NCBI GenBank assembly: GCA_017558065.1
Contig: JAFYWK010000054.1
Location: forward strand, 1-64,000
Source: Paludibacteraceae bacterium
Lineage (GTDB): Bacteria > Bacteroidota > Bacteroidia > Bacteroidales > Paludibacteraceae
Length of the DNA stretch: 64,000 bases
Direction of reading: 5' to 3'
This document shows positions 1-7,905 of the stretch, one piece after another. Numbering within the stretch: position 1 is the stretch's first letter; the number at the start of each line of letters is the position of its first letter. Below the pieces are notes generated by a model. It saw only the letters and a program-made list of their open reading frames with translations. It did no database searches and was not told the DNA's origin. A program made the translations under genes and the position numbers.

Positions 1-2218
1 CCTTGGACACAAACACATGCAATGGTTTGTCGCCATACCAACCCAATTGTACCTTAGCTGCAGACCATACATCATAGTCAGTACGATATACATTGACTGC
101 GCTATCCAAGTTGAGAACCAACTCATCGGTTGGGTTGAGCAAGATCGTACCATCCTCCTCTGGTTTCTCCTCTGGCAACACGGTCAGAATCAATGTGGCT
201 TGGTAGTCGCAACCGTTAGCGTCTTGGAGAATAGTAGTATATTCGCCTTCAGCCGAATAGGTTTCACCGTTCCACTCGTAACTCTCACCGAATTTAATAG
301 TCACCTCCTCGGTAGTATCTGGGGTTTGTGGATAAACGGTGAGGGCGAGAGTGATAACGCTATCGCAACCGTTCACATCTTGCAATATCACGCTGTATTC
401 GCCTGACTCTGTATATTCTTGGCCTTGCCATGTATAGGTCTCGCCATAGCAAACAGCGGCTTTCTCTTTGGTCACTGGCACCTCTGGAAGAACAGTCAGA
501 TTGAGGGTCACAATACTATCTGCGCCGTTGGCAGCAGCGAAGGTTTGGGTGTATTCGCCTGTCTCATTGTAGGTTTGACCATTCCAGTCGTAAGCCTCAC
601 CGAAGCAAACTGTAGCATCGAAAGAGGTGTAAACGGAGTCAGGGGTAACAGGATCAATGTCTTCTGGTTTCTCTGTTTGGAAGGTTACACGACTTGATAC
701 AGAATTATCAAAACGAGCATACAAGTAGCCTTCCTCTCCTACTCGAGTTGCCCATTCATCCAAAGTAGCAGCAGAAACCACATAAGATCCTCGACGAGAA
801 ATGACATTATAGATTAATACATTTTCATCTAATTCTGTTAATTCAAAGACACATGTATCAGCCAAATACACTGGTAGAATTCCATTTCCATTCCATTTAA
901 TAGTCATATCATATCCACTAAAATCATCATAACGGAAACGATAGACAGTAGCATTAGTTGTATTTGATACTTGCTTTGACACATTAGGATTAATTTGCAC
1001 TGAATGCTCAAGGCATGCTAAAGTTTCCCAAGCATTAGGCATAATAGAAATAGTTGATGTAGCCTTAAAACGAACATAAATATAATCATCTGATGCTTGA
1101 GCAGCAAAATCTGCTATTTCTTTTGTAGATAAATATAATACTTTTTCACTTCCTTCAGTATCAAAAGAACATGTAGTTAATACATTTGTTCCATCAAACG
1201 AGAAATCCGCTTGATTAGAAACGTACATTTCGACACTACGATTCGATGTGGCAACAAACTCTGTTGATGTCCATTTTTTAGGGAAACAATACAACGCATT
1301 TGCATCATTGGCTGCTACTGTGATTTGTTTTCCATACTCCAACAACTCTGCATCTCCCTTTGGCTTACTCATAGGAATCTTCTCCACAACCAATTTGCCT
1401 GCTGAAGAGGAAATAATCTTACCATAGAACATACCTCCACCTGTATGATTCTTTATATCCTCCTTCATTTGGTCTGAATATAACTTGTAAGGAGTCTCCT
1501 CTGTAATATCAAAATAATTCCATACAAATGGATCAAGTAAACTTGGCTCAAAATCACACATAGTTTCTGCTAACCACACTTGCACAGGCTCTTCACCTTC
1601 CCATACAAAACGAATGCTATCCTTCTGCCAATCAGAATATGACACAATAAACGCACGCTCTACATCATTTGGCAAAATATCTATTGTATCACCCAATTGG
1701 ATAACCTCAGAAGTTTCCATGCAATTCTTAAATAACGTGTCAGGTTTCAAGCTGATAGTTCCTCCCTCAAAGAACGTCACTTTTACCAATGCCTTGACAT
1801 TGTAAGTGATACCAAATTCCGCCATACGCTCACGGTAACTTTTATCAACAGAGAGATCCCACTCATTCTTTCCATCACGAACTACCAAATCTGTCAATAA
1901 CTCAACAGGAAATACAAGACCAAAATCAGATACCATGTTAACAAGTGAATCCAACTTAGGATCATCATACACACCTTCTTCACATGTAAAATCAATCATC
2001 ACTTCAGGACCCCATGTACTATTATCAGCGAATGGAGAAAAGTAAACATGCAAAGGCAAATCATATGTATTTGCAACATACCATAGTTCACATGGACCAG
2101 TAATGGTCGCTGTATAATTTTCATCTACAGGAATAGGATCCTCGCAAGTAAGACCCGTTTGTGCCATCATAGTAGCGGCGAAAAACACTACGAAAAGTGT
2201 TGAGAAAAAGTGTTTCAT
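1..2218 (-). CDS. Large secreted repeat protein, C-terminus outside the window
   Basis: The frame is open from an ATG at 2218 to the left edge, so 739 residues are visible and the C-terminus is missing. The first 19 residues (MKHFFSTLFVVFFAATMMA) form a clear signal peptide, so the protein is exported. Residues about 20-520 are made of loosely repeated beta-rich segments of 120-140 residues, each with a phrase like VYRFRYDDF, IKWNG and VYLADTCVFE. Residues about 530-700 hold three clear repeats of 52-54 residues, each with C/KFGE-Y-W-G-Y-GEY and a GCD/GAD-S-TL-LTVLP ending. Such repeats are common in large Bacteroidales surface proteins, which often end in a Por (type IX) secretion signal; that end cannot be seen here. 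It lies 52 bases downstream of a second surface-type gene and is probably cotranscribed with it. No enzymatic domain is recognised. The likely role is adhesion or surface structure (inference). Confidence 0.75.
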   Translation of the reverse strand, partial: MKHFFSTLFVVFFAATMMAQTGLTCEDPIPVDENYTATITGPCELWYVANTYDLPLHVYFSPFADNSTWGPEVMIDFTCEEGVYDDPKLDSLVNMVSDFGLVFPVELLTDLVVRDGKNEWDLSVDKSYRERMAEFGITYNVKALVKVTFFEGGTISLKPDTLFKNCMETSEVIQLGDTIDILPNDVERAFIVSYSDWQKDSIRFVWEGEEPVQVWLAETMCDFEPSLLDPFVWNYFDITEETPYKLYSDQMKEDIKNHTGGGMFYGKIISSSAGKLVVEKIPMSKPKGDAELLEYGKQITVAANDANALYCFPKKWTSTEFVATSNRSVEMYVSNQADFSFDGTNVLTTCSFDTEGSEKVLYLSTKEIADFAAQASDDYIYVRFKATSTISIMPNAWETLACLEHSVQINPNVSKQVSNTTNATVYRFRYDDFSGYDMTIKWNGNGILPVYLADTCVFELTELDENVLIYNVISRRGSYVVSAATLDEWATRVGEEGYLYARFDNSVSSRVTFQTEKPEDIDPVTPDSVYTSFDATVCFGEAYDWNGQTYNETGEYTQTFAAANGADSIVTLNLTVLPEVPVTKEKAAVCYGETYTWQGQEYTESGEYSVILQDVNGCDSVITLALTVYPQTPDTTEEVTIKFGESYEWNGETYSAEGEYTTILQDANGCDYQATLILTVLPEEKPEEDGTILLNPTDELVLNLDSAVNVYRTDYDVWSAAKVQLGWYGDKPLHVFVSK

Positions 2219-2270
2219 ATCTGTTTAATTTTTAGTTTAAAGTTGATAGTTTATAGTGTAAAGGCAGGAG

Positions 2271-3347
2271 CTATTCGCTGCGCTCAGTTTTCAACAATGA
2301 TTTTTTGATAGCAACGAATAGCACATATAACAGTGCAAGGAAGAACAATGGAAGAATATCGCCAACAGGAAGGAATTGATAAGAAGAACTATTCTCTCCA
2401 TCTGACCAAACAAAAGGACTATCTTCACTACCCATAAACCAAGCTAACCACTCATCCCACGTAGGCATTTTTCCTCCCATAGTTTCATTCCAACCACGAC
2501 AATATTCATCATATGCGTTACGCAAAGCATATACATCCAACATCCAAACACCATCTACCAATGAACCAAAGTTTTTACCATTTAGAGCCAACCAATTTAA
2601 CCAATTAGATTCATTATTACCAGGACCAGCATTCTGTCTGCCGCGGACACCCATGCGGCTACCGCCACCGAACATGCCTGTATATTCAGCATAACTTGCA
2701 GAAGAATAATCCATTACAGAATAAGCACCATAGAACCCATTACCCATGCCGACAGAAGCAGCATTGGTCATGGCCATCACAGGATTCTCGGCTGCCATCA
2801 TTGCCAAGTCATCACCCGCCACGGAAGACATACCGCCACGGCGAGCAGTGCTATACGCGATAGGAGAGGTGCCTACCCCTGCCCCTCCCTGAAGGGAAGG
2901 GTTGGATAATCCCGAATTGGATCTGACATTGGACATAGCACCACCCGTAGCTGCGCCACCATTGCCGCCGCCACCAAAAGACTTGATCTCAGCGCTGCTG
3001 GTGGTGTAAAGACCAGCGCCAGAGGCTGCGCCGTAGGTGAGAGGCGAAAGGTTAGAGGTTAAAGGCATGGTGGCTGCGCCACTATACGCGCCCGCGTATT
3101 TATAAGAAGAACGCGCGCGCATAGAAGATGAGGACATAGGCAATGCCACACCACCCTCGTTAGACGGACCAGAGAAGGTAGCAGATGTAGTAGCATAACC
3201 ACCTACAGAACCTGCACCCTGCACCTCGTTGTATATGTCGTTGGGGCTCCATGAAGATTCGTCACCCGAACTGGATAACCATACGAATGTACCACACAAT
3301 ACCGCACATAGTAGTACACCAATGAACACATTTACATTTTTACTCAT
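2271..3347 (-). CDS. Gly/Ser-rich membrane-anchored protein of unknown function
   Basis: This is a 358-residue protein of no recognised family. Residues 6-24 are hydrophobic (signal anchor or signal peptide). Residues about 35-240 are low-complexity, rich in Gly, Ala, Ser and Met, with GGG and GAAT runs. A conserved-looking globular segment follows (about 245-315, rich in Trp: NWLNWLALNGKNFG, WDEWLAWFMG). The end is a PVGD motif, a hydrophobic stretch (about 325-345) and a basic tail KKSLLKTERSE. A motif, hydrophobic stretch and basic tail in that order resembles protein-sorting tails, but I do not recognise a named one. The low-complexity part contains the sequence of a window-wide short repeat (3035-3066). 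The gene precedes the large surface protein by 52 bases, which suggests joint expression and a related surface role. Confidence 0.6.
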   Translation of the reverse strand: MSKNVNVFIGVLLCAVLCGTFVWLSSSGDESSWSPNDIYNEVQGAGSVGGYATTSATFSGPSNEGGVALPMSSSSMRARSSYKYAGAYSGAATMPLTSNLSPLTYGAASGAGLYTTSSAEIKSFGGGGNGGAATGGAMSNVRSNSGLSNPSLQGGAGVGTSPIAYSTARRGGMSSVAGDDLAMMAAENPVMAMTNAASVGMGNGFYGAYSVMDYSSASYAEYTGMFGGGSRMGVRGRQNAGPGNNESNWLNWLALNGKNFGSLVDGVWMLDVYALRNAYDEYCRGWNETMGGKMPTWDEWLAWFMGSEDSPFVWSDGENSSSYQFLPVGDILPLFFLALLYVLFVAIKKSLLKTERSE

Positions 3348-3458
3348 TTCTTTTACCTGTTTTTATCAAATCAAACTTTCTAATATTCAATACTTTTTAG
3401 ATAGCCAGACCGATACAAAATAGCAGATGAAATGAGATTATGATTGTGCTACACACAA

Positions 3459-3710
3459 CAAAAATAGACACCCATCGTACTACGGTAGGTGCCTAATCAT
3501 ATCCACTTATGTCCCAACAACAAGTCACCTACCCTAACCACAATATGCTCATGCACACCGAGTTAGAATGTATCGACTGTTTCTACTTTGGGTTATTAAG
3601 TGTGGAAAGTTGCGAAGTCTCGAACAGCAAAACCAAAGCGTAAACAACGCTATAAAATATGTCCTGTTAATCACCTATGCAGACACAAAAACGTTCGCGC
3701 ACAGCGATTC
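3459..3710 (-). ncRNA. Candidate small RNA (or long structured leader)
   Basis: A textbook promoter on the minus strand (3717-3748) predicts a transcript starting near 3710. No credible reading frame follows. Some 220 bases later an imperfect inverted repeat (3469-3491, GGCACCTACC on one arm) is followed on the minus strand by the T-rich TATTTTTG, which would end a transcript near 3459. The interval has several short complementary stretches and more even composition than the AT-rich DNA on either side. It does not match the landmarks I know for RNase P RNA, SRP RNA or tmRNA; 6S RNA cannot be excluded. The alternative is that this is the leader of the gene starting at 3347, with the hairpin acting as an attenuator. 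Confidence 0.45.
3469..3491 (-). terminator. Hairpin with T-rich tail
   Basis: Imperfect palindrome centred on 3480. On the minus strand it is followed by TCTATTTTTG. One G-T wobble and one mismatch lie in the stem, so it is a moderate rather than strong terminator. It would end the candidate small RNA. Confidence 0.45.
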
Positions 3711-3716
3711 ACGGTG

Positions 3717-3748
3717 CAAAGGTACAACAAAAATCTCATATACACAAA
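3717..3748 (-). promoter_or_regulatory. Bacteroidetes-type promoter
   Basis: Read on the minus strand: TTTG (3748-3745), 20 bases, TACCTTTG (3724-3717). This is an exact match to the Bacteroidetes primary-sigma pattern, and it faces the candidate small RNA and the surface-protein genes. Confidence 0.8.
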
Positions 3749-3985
3749 TGTTTTTGTAAAAAAACAATAAAATATAACAAAATAGGGGAAAATCTTAAGA
3801 AAACGCATCTTTTTCTTAATAATCGTACCTATGGGGGGGTAATTCGCTGAAAACCAATACAATAACAAAAATACAACAAAATAAATGTAATAAGACATCA
3901 CATGACAGGGATAGGATTTGCATAGTTTTTGTGGTAGTATCATTCGGAATAAGAACTGACAAATAGGCACAATATACATTATACT

Positions 3986-5611
3986 ATGCGAACGAAAGAC
4001 CTAATAGCTAAACGAGAACGAAGAGAGAGAAAACTCGCGAACAAAAAGCGCAACGAGAGTAAATCTCACAAGGAAGCGGAATATATTGATAACGACAAAT
4101 ATACACTCCCATCTGCCTTCAGCGAAGAGGTACTGAGCGAATTGAAACATATATCCGCCACTATCTCCAATGAAGAAATCTTGCGCAGACGTGACATGCG
4201 TGACACTTTGACATGCACCATCGACCCCGCAGATGCCAAAGACTTCGACGACGCACTGTCGTTTAAGGTGCAAGACAATGGCAACTACCAAATCGGTATT
4301 CATATCGCAGACGTCACCCACTACGTGCAAGAGGGGACAGCCGTGGACGAAGAAGCATACCAACGCGGCACGAGTATCTACCTGGTGGACAGGGTGATAC
4401 CTATGCTGCCAGAGCGACTCTGCAACGAGCTATGCAGTTTGCGTCCCAATGAAGATAAGCTGTGTATGTCGGTCATCGTGGAGATGGATCAACAAGCCAA
4501 AGTGGTTCGTCACAAGATATGCCGAACCGTTATTCGTTCGGACTACCGCCTGGCATACGAACAAGCACAGCAGATGCTGGATACACCCATTACCACAGGA
4601 GAAAAACGCGCATTATCCGATGCCCTGGGTATATTAAATGGACTGGCAAAACAACTGCGCAGCAAGCGCTTTGAGCGCGGCGCTATCAACTTTGAGACAC
4701 CCGAGGTGCGCTTCCACCTCGATGAGGCAGGCAACCCCACCGACGTGGTCTTTCACCAAGCCACCGATGCCAACCACCTGATAGAGGAGTTTATGCTGCT
4801 CGCCAATCGGATTGTAGCGAAAGAGGTGGGAGATGATAGGCGAGAGGCGAGAGGCGAAAAAGTTAAAAACGAAAGACCCTTTGTATATCGCGTGCACGAT
4901 GTGCCCGACCCCGAGAAAATAGTCAAACTGGGTAATTTCATTCGTCAGTTTGGATTCCACCTGCGCGCCTCTGCCAAACGCAGCGTACAGAACAAGCATA
5001 TCAACCAGTTGCTGGACAGTTGCCAAGGCACCAACAGTCAGACACTCATCGAGACCCTGACCATTCGCTCCATGGCCAAAGCCGTGTACTCCACCTCCAA
5101 CATCGGGCACTACGGTTTGGCATTCCCCTATTACACCCATTTCACTTCGCCCATCCGCAGGTACCCAGACATGATGGTGCACCGTTTGCTGTCACGCTAC
5201 CTGTTGCAGTCCAAAGCCCCCTGCCGCCACGACAAAGAGGTGCTGGAAGAGGCATGCGTGCACTGCTCCGACACCGAACTGATGGCACAAATGGCAGAAC
5301 GCAGCTCCATCAAGGAGATGCAAGCACGATGGATAAGCAATCACATCGGGGAAGAGTTTGAGGGAATCATCAGCGGCGTGACAGAGTTTGGTCTGTTCGT
5401 GCAACTATCCGCTACACTGACCGAAGGACTGGTGCCTATCCGCAGCATCGAACCACACGACTACATGCAATACGATGAGGAGAACTTCTGCCTGATTGCA
5501 GCACGCAGCGGCAAGACATACACCTTATCCGACAGCGTACGCGTACGCGTGGTGAAAGCCGATGTGGAGAAAAAGCAAATCGATTTTGCCTTAGTCGAAG
5601 AGGGTTGGTGA
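3986..5611 (+). CDS. rnr: RNase R / RNase II family 3'-5' exoribonuclease, N-terminally short
   Basis: The protein (541 residues) carries the RNB catalytic domain (about 65-430) with the aspartate cluster of the active site in CTIDPADAKDFDDALSF, and the conserved GHYGLAFPYYTHFTSPIRRYPD-type region near 375-400, split by nothing obvious. A C-terminal S1 RNA-binding domain follows (about 455-538, GIISGVTEFGLFVQL). It would degrade RNA processively from the 3' end. Full-length RNase R has one or two N-terminal cold-shock-type OB domains and usually exceeds 700 residues. Here they are absent and replaced by about 40 Lys/Arg/Glu-rich residues. The upstream frame is closed by a stop at 3950-3952 and the upstream DNA is not coding, so the short form is real or the gene is 5'-truncated. 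Residues about 283-295 (RREARGEKVKNE) come from an in-frame copy of a window-wide short repeat. Confidence 0.88.
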   Translation: MRTKDLIAKRERRERKLANKKRNESKSHKEAEYIDNDKYTLPSAFSEEVLSELKHISATISNEEILRRRDMRDTLTCTIDPADAKDFDDALSFKVQDNGNYQIGIHIADVTHYVQEGTAVDEEAYQRGTSIYLVDRVIPMLPERLCNELCSLRPNEDKLCMSVIVEMDQQAKVVRHKICRTVIRSDYRLAYEQAQQMLDTPITTGEKRALSDALGILNGLAKQLRSKRFERGAINFETPEVRFHLDEAGNPTDVVFHQATDANHLIEEFMLLANRIVAKEVGDDRREARGEKVKNERPFVYRVHDVPDPEKIVKLGNFIRQFGFHLRASAKRSVQNKHINQLLDSCQGTNSQTLIETLTIRSMAKAVYSTSNIGHYGLAFPYYTHFTSPIRRYPDMMVHRLLSRYLLQSKAPCRHDKEVLEEACVHCSDTELMAQMAERSSIKEMQARWISNHIGEEFEGIISGVTEFGLFVQLSATLTEGLVPIRSIEPHDYMQYDEENFCLIAARSGKTYTLSDSVRVRVVKADVEKKQIDFALVEEGW

Positions 5612-5815
5612 GTCTTTCTCGAATTGCTTGAGCACACCACGCATCAGTATCTCGCGCACCAAACGCGAGCGATTCTTCACCCCATAGCGCTCACAATAAC
5701 GATCCAACGCACGCATCTCACTATCATTGAGCAATATGCTCACACGATTAGTGCGTGCCTGGCGCGCCTGAGTGCGATTCAACGGACGCAAAGCTGATGT
5801 GCCTTTATGCTTCAT
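5591..5815 (-). CDS. Small ribbon-helix-helix type protein
   Basis: The protein has 74 residues if it starts at the ATG at 5815 (MKHKGTSALR). A longer frame reaches 5953, but those codons overlap the next gene and look like a shadow. Residues about 23-60 (RVSILLNDSEMRALDRYC, then NRSRLVREILMRG) fit a ribbon-helix-helix DNA-binding fold: a short strand, a helix, and a second helix with the NRSxxVRE pattern typical of CopG/Arc-like proteins. It may be a small transcription regulator or an antitoxin; no toxin partner is next to it. Its 3' end overlaps the converging RNase R gene by 21 bases. Confidence 0.6.
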   Translation of the reverse strand: MKHKGTSALRPLNRTQARQARTNRVSILLNDSEMRALDRYCERYGVKNRSRLVREILMRGVLKQFEKDSPTLFD

Positions 5816-5841
5816 TCGATACGATAATTCTCTGAATGTTA

Positions 5842-6618
5842 TTAAAACTGTATGCTCATCTTCAATCCCATACCCACGATATTGCAACCCACAAAATTGT
5901 CGTAATCGGATTGATGGATAGTCTCTGTGATATGAATACGTGTCTGTTGCCATTGTGCAGTGAGCGACAACGAGAAATGGCTACGATCGCTGATCTTATA
6001 CCACCACCCTATATCTATCCCCGCACACATACCACCTCCCCATCGCTGGTTGGTGGAAAAAGCATAACCCACATTAGCCCCTATCAACGGGCGATGGCGA
6101 GTTAGCTTTTGCCCCGCAAGAGGCGAACGCAACACAAGTTGCAGCGGAATCCATGAGTAGGCATCCTTGCCGACAAACACACCACGATAACCCATCTCGC
6201 CACCCAGAAATATATGCTGGTTCATCAGGTTGTGCGTGCCGATAGCCAAATGCGCATCCATCATTCCGCCCGTGCCCAAGTGCGGCACCAGGGCTACGCC
6301 ACCCGCTACACTGGGCAGCAACGCAACCTTCTTTTGTGGTCTGACCGCCGCCGCATCTACGGCAGTAGCCATATCCACAGGATCCGCCTGTACACTCACC
6401 ACCTCTGCCTTAGGATACTGATAGCGCAAACCGTCTTTCGTGCGCAGAATCACCACCTCATCGTTGTTGAGCAATAATTCGCCTTGAACACGCTGCCCCG
6501 AACGCAAGACTACTACCTCTGCGCTGCATGTGACCAACAGAATGGTCAACAACACAACAAGGCATAGTAATCGTTGCAATACGCCGTATGGCAGAACATG
6601 GTGCATGGTTGTAGTCAA
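5842..6618 (-). CDS. Predicted exported outer-membrane beta-barrel-like protein
   Basis: The frame gives 258 residues from 6618, or 254 from an internal ATG at 6606 that sits better before the signal peptide (MHHVLPYG, then a hydrophobic run ending near TCSA). After the signal comes a small beta domain (VVLRSGQRVQGELLLNNDEVVIL) of the kind found at the start of Bacteroidales envelope proteins. The rest (about 110-258) alternates polar and hydrophobic residues in strands and ends in GLKMSIQF; a terminal Phe is typical of outer-membrane barrels. No enzymatic motif is visible. The gene begins only 6 bases after the 3' end of tRNA-Arg (from 6618) and is read in the same direction, so its mRNA probably passes through the tRNA. 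Confidence 0.62.
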   Translation of the reverse strand: MTTTMHHVLPYGVLQRLLCLVVLLTILLVTCSAEVVVLRSGQRVQGELLLNNDEVVILRTKDGLRYQYPKAEVVSVQADPVDMATAVDAAAVRPQKKVALLPSVAGGVALVPHLGTGGMMDAHLAIGTHNLMNQHIFLGGEMGYRGVFVGKDAYSWIPLQLVLRSPLAGQKLTRHRPLIGANVGYAFSTNQRWGGGMCAGIDIGWWYKISDRSHFSLSLTAQWQQTRIHITETIHQSDYDNFVGCNIVGMGLKMSIQF

Positions 6619-6624
6619 TTATTG

Positions 6625-6698
6625 TGACCCCGCTGGGATTCAAACCCAGGACCTTCAGAACCGGAATCTGACGCTCTATTCAGCTAAGCTACGGAGCC
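6625..6698 (-). tRNA. tRNA-Arg(CCG)
   Basis: On the minus strand a full cloverleaf is seen: acceptor GGCTCCG pairs with CGGGGTC, a D arm, an anticodon stem TCAGA/TCTGA closing the loop TTCCGGT (anticodon CCG), and a T arm CTGGG-TTTGAAT-CCCAG. The 3' CCA is not encoded. It decodes CGG arginine codons. Confidence 0.93.
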
Positions 6699-6715
6699 TT
6701 CGTCGGAATGGGCTT

Positions 6716-6738
6716 GTCGCCCCAACTGTTGGGGCGAC
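6716..6738 (-). terminator. Perfect hairpin between metalloprotease gene and tRNA-Arg
   Basis: A 10-base perfect stem (GTCGCCCCAA with TTGGGGCGAC) around a 3-base loop, 12 bases after the stop of the metalloprotease gene. There is no T tract, so it may be a weak terminator, a processing site or an mRNA 3' end protector rather than a true factor-independent terminator. Confidence 0.4.
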
Positions 6739-6750
6739 CGCCATTATTCT

Positions 6751-7419
6751 TTAATCTCTTCGTCCGACCAAAATCATGATGTAGTACACCAGCGTACCCA
6801 ATGACGACAAGGCGGCTACTACATACGTATATGCGGCACTGCGTAATGCCGCAGAAGCCATAGGAGTGGTGGCTCTGTCCGTGATACCCGCTTGCTCCAT
6901 CCACGCTATGGCACGCGCACTGGCATTCATCTCCACAGGCAGGGTGATGAAAGCAAACAACGTGGTGAGCGCATACAGTGCCACACCTACAGAAAGCAAC
7001 TGAGGAAAGACCTCAATCATCAATATACCCCCTAACAGAATCCATGTCACCCATTGCGACGCAAAACTGACAACAGGCACCAGAGCAGTTCGCATACGCA
7101 GAGGAGCATAACCAAAAGCGTGTTGCAAAGCATGACCACACTCATGAGCAGCCACAGCCGCAGCAGACACATTGGCAGAGTTGTACACCGATTCGGACAA
7201 GTTGACCGTTTTGCTGCGAGGGTCATAGTGGTCGGTAAGGTGCCCCTGAACAGAAACCACACGCACATCGGTAATACCATTATCGCGCAACATCTTCTCA
7301 GCCACCTCACGGCCCGTGAGAGGCAGATAAACCTGCGAGTACTTCTTGAAACGATGGTTGAGCAAGGCACTCACGCCCCAACTAACCAACGCAATGATGA
7401 TGAAAAGAGTAAAATACAT
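6751..7419 (-). CDS. YugP-type zinc metallopeptidase (membrane)
   Basis: The protein (222 residues) matches the YugP/Zn-peptidase_2 family in length and layout. An N-terminal membrane segment (1-16) is followed by a cytoplasm-side or periplasm-side catalytic region with AAHECGHALQH (HExxH-type zinc site; His-Glu-Cys-Gly-His) near residue 90-98, then three further hydrophobic segments (about 118-137, 141-165, 195-217). The family binds zinc and is presumed to be a membrane protease; physiological substrates are not established. It sits 21 bases after the Fur-family gene on the same strand, so the two and the upstream GNAT gene are likely one operon. Confidence 0.85.
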   Translation of the reverse strand: MYFTLFIIIALVSWGVSALLNHRFKKYSQVYLPLTGREVAEKMLRDNGITDVRVVSVQGHLTDHYDPRSKTVNLSESVYNSANVSAAAVAAHECGHALQHAFGYAPLRMRTALVPVVSFASQWVTWILLGGILMIEVFPQLLSVGVALYALTTLFAFITLPVEMNASARAIAWMEQAGITDRATTPMASAALRSAAYTYVVAALSSLGTLVYYIMILVGRRD

Positions 7420-7440
7420 AAATTATTGATAGTTAAAAGT

Positions 7441-7905
7441 TTATTGTTTCTTGTAAATCTTCTTCCGACATACCTTGCAATTGCCAAACAAGTACAGCGA
7501 ATAATGATCGGGGATAAAATTAGCCCATCGTTTGTCCGCCAACATGCGGCTGATAGTGGAGTCCTTGACCACACTCACCCTACCACATCGCTGGCATACG
7601 ATCTGCACCGTTGATTCCGTCACCCCCACCAACTCATATTGCGCCGTGCGTACGCCAAACTCCTTCTCCAATTTTTGTACCAAACGTGCCTCCACCAACA
7701 AGGAAAGCGTATTGTAGATGGTAGCACGGCTGATGGTCAGTTCGGTTAGCGATTGGCGCAGCTCATCTATCGTAAAGCGCTGCAACCTACACACCGCGGA
7801 CAATATGGTGAATCGTTCGGGTGTGTGGCGCAGATTTCGCTCATCGAGAAAAGCTCGAAGCTGTTCAGAAGTATGTTGAAATATATCGTCCTTCTTGTGT
7901 GGCAT
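7441..7905 (-). CDS. Fur-family transcriptional regulator
   Basis: The protein (154 residues) has the Fur layout. The N-terminal winged helix (about 15-85) includes RHTPERFTILSAV and the recognition-helix region TISRATIYNTLSLL. The C-terminal dimerisation domain has two CxxC pairs (CQRCG near 104 and CKVCRKK near 143) that form the structural zinc site. Family members repress iron, zinc or peroxide-response genes. The sequence alone does not say whether this is Fur, Zur or PerR; the length and both CxxC pairs fit a PerR- or Fur-like protein. The stop of the upstream acetyltransferase gene directly abuts its ATG, so the two are cotranscribed. Confidence 0.88.
   Translation of the reverse strand: MPHKKDDIFQHTSEQLRAFLDERNLRHTPERFTILSAVCRLQRFTIDELRQSLTELTISRATIYNTLSLLVEARLVQKLEKEFGVRTAQYELVGVTESTVQIVCQRCGRVSVVKDSTISRMLADKRWANFIPDHYSLYLFGNCKVCRKKIYKKQ

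Noticed and set aside
3671..3979. A 102-residue minus-strand frame with hydrophobic text
   Set aside because: It overlaps the promoter at 3717-3748, has AT-rich biased codons and no family likeness; it is most likely a chance frame.
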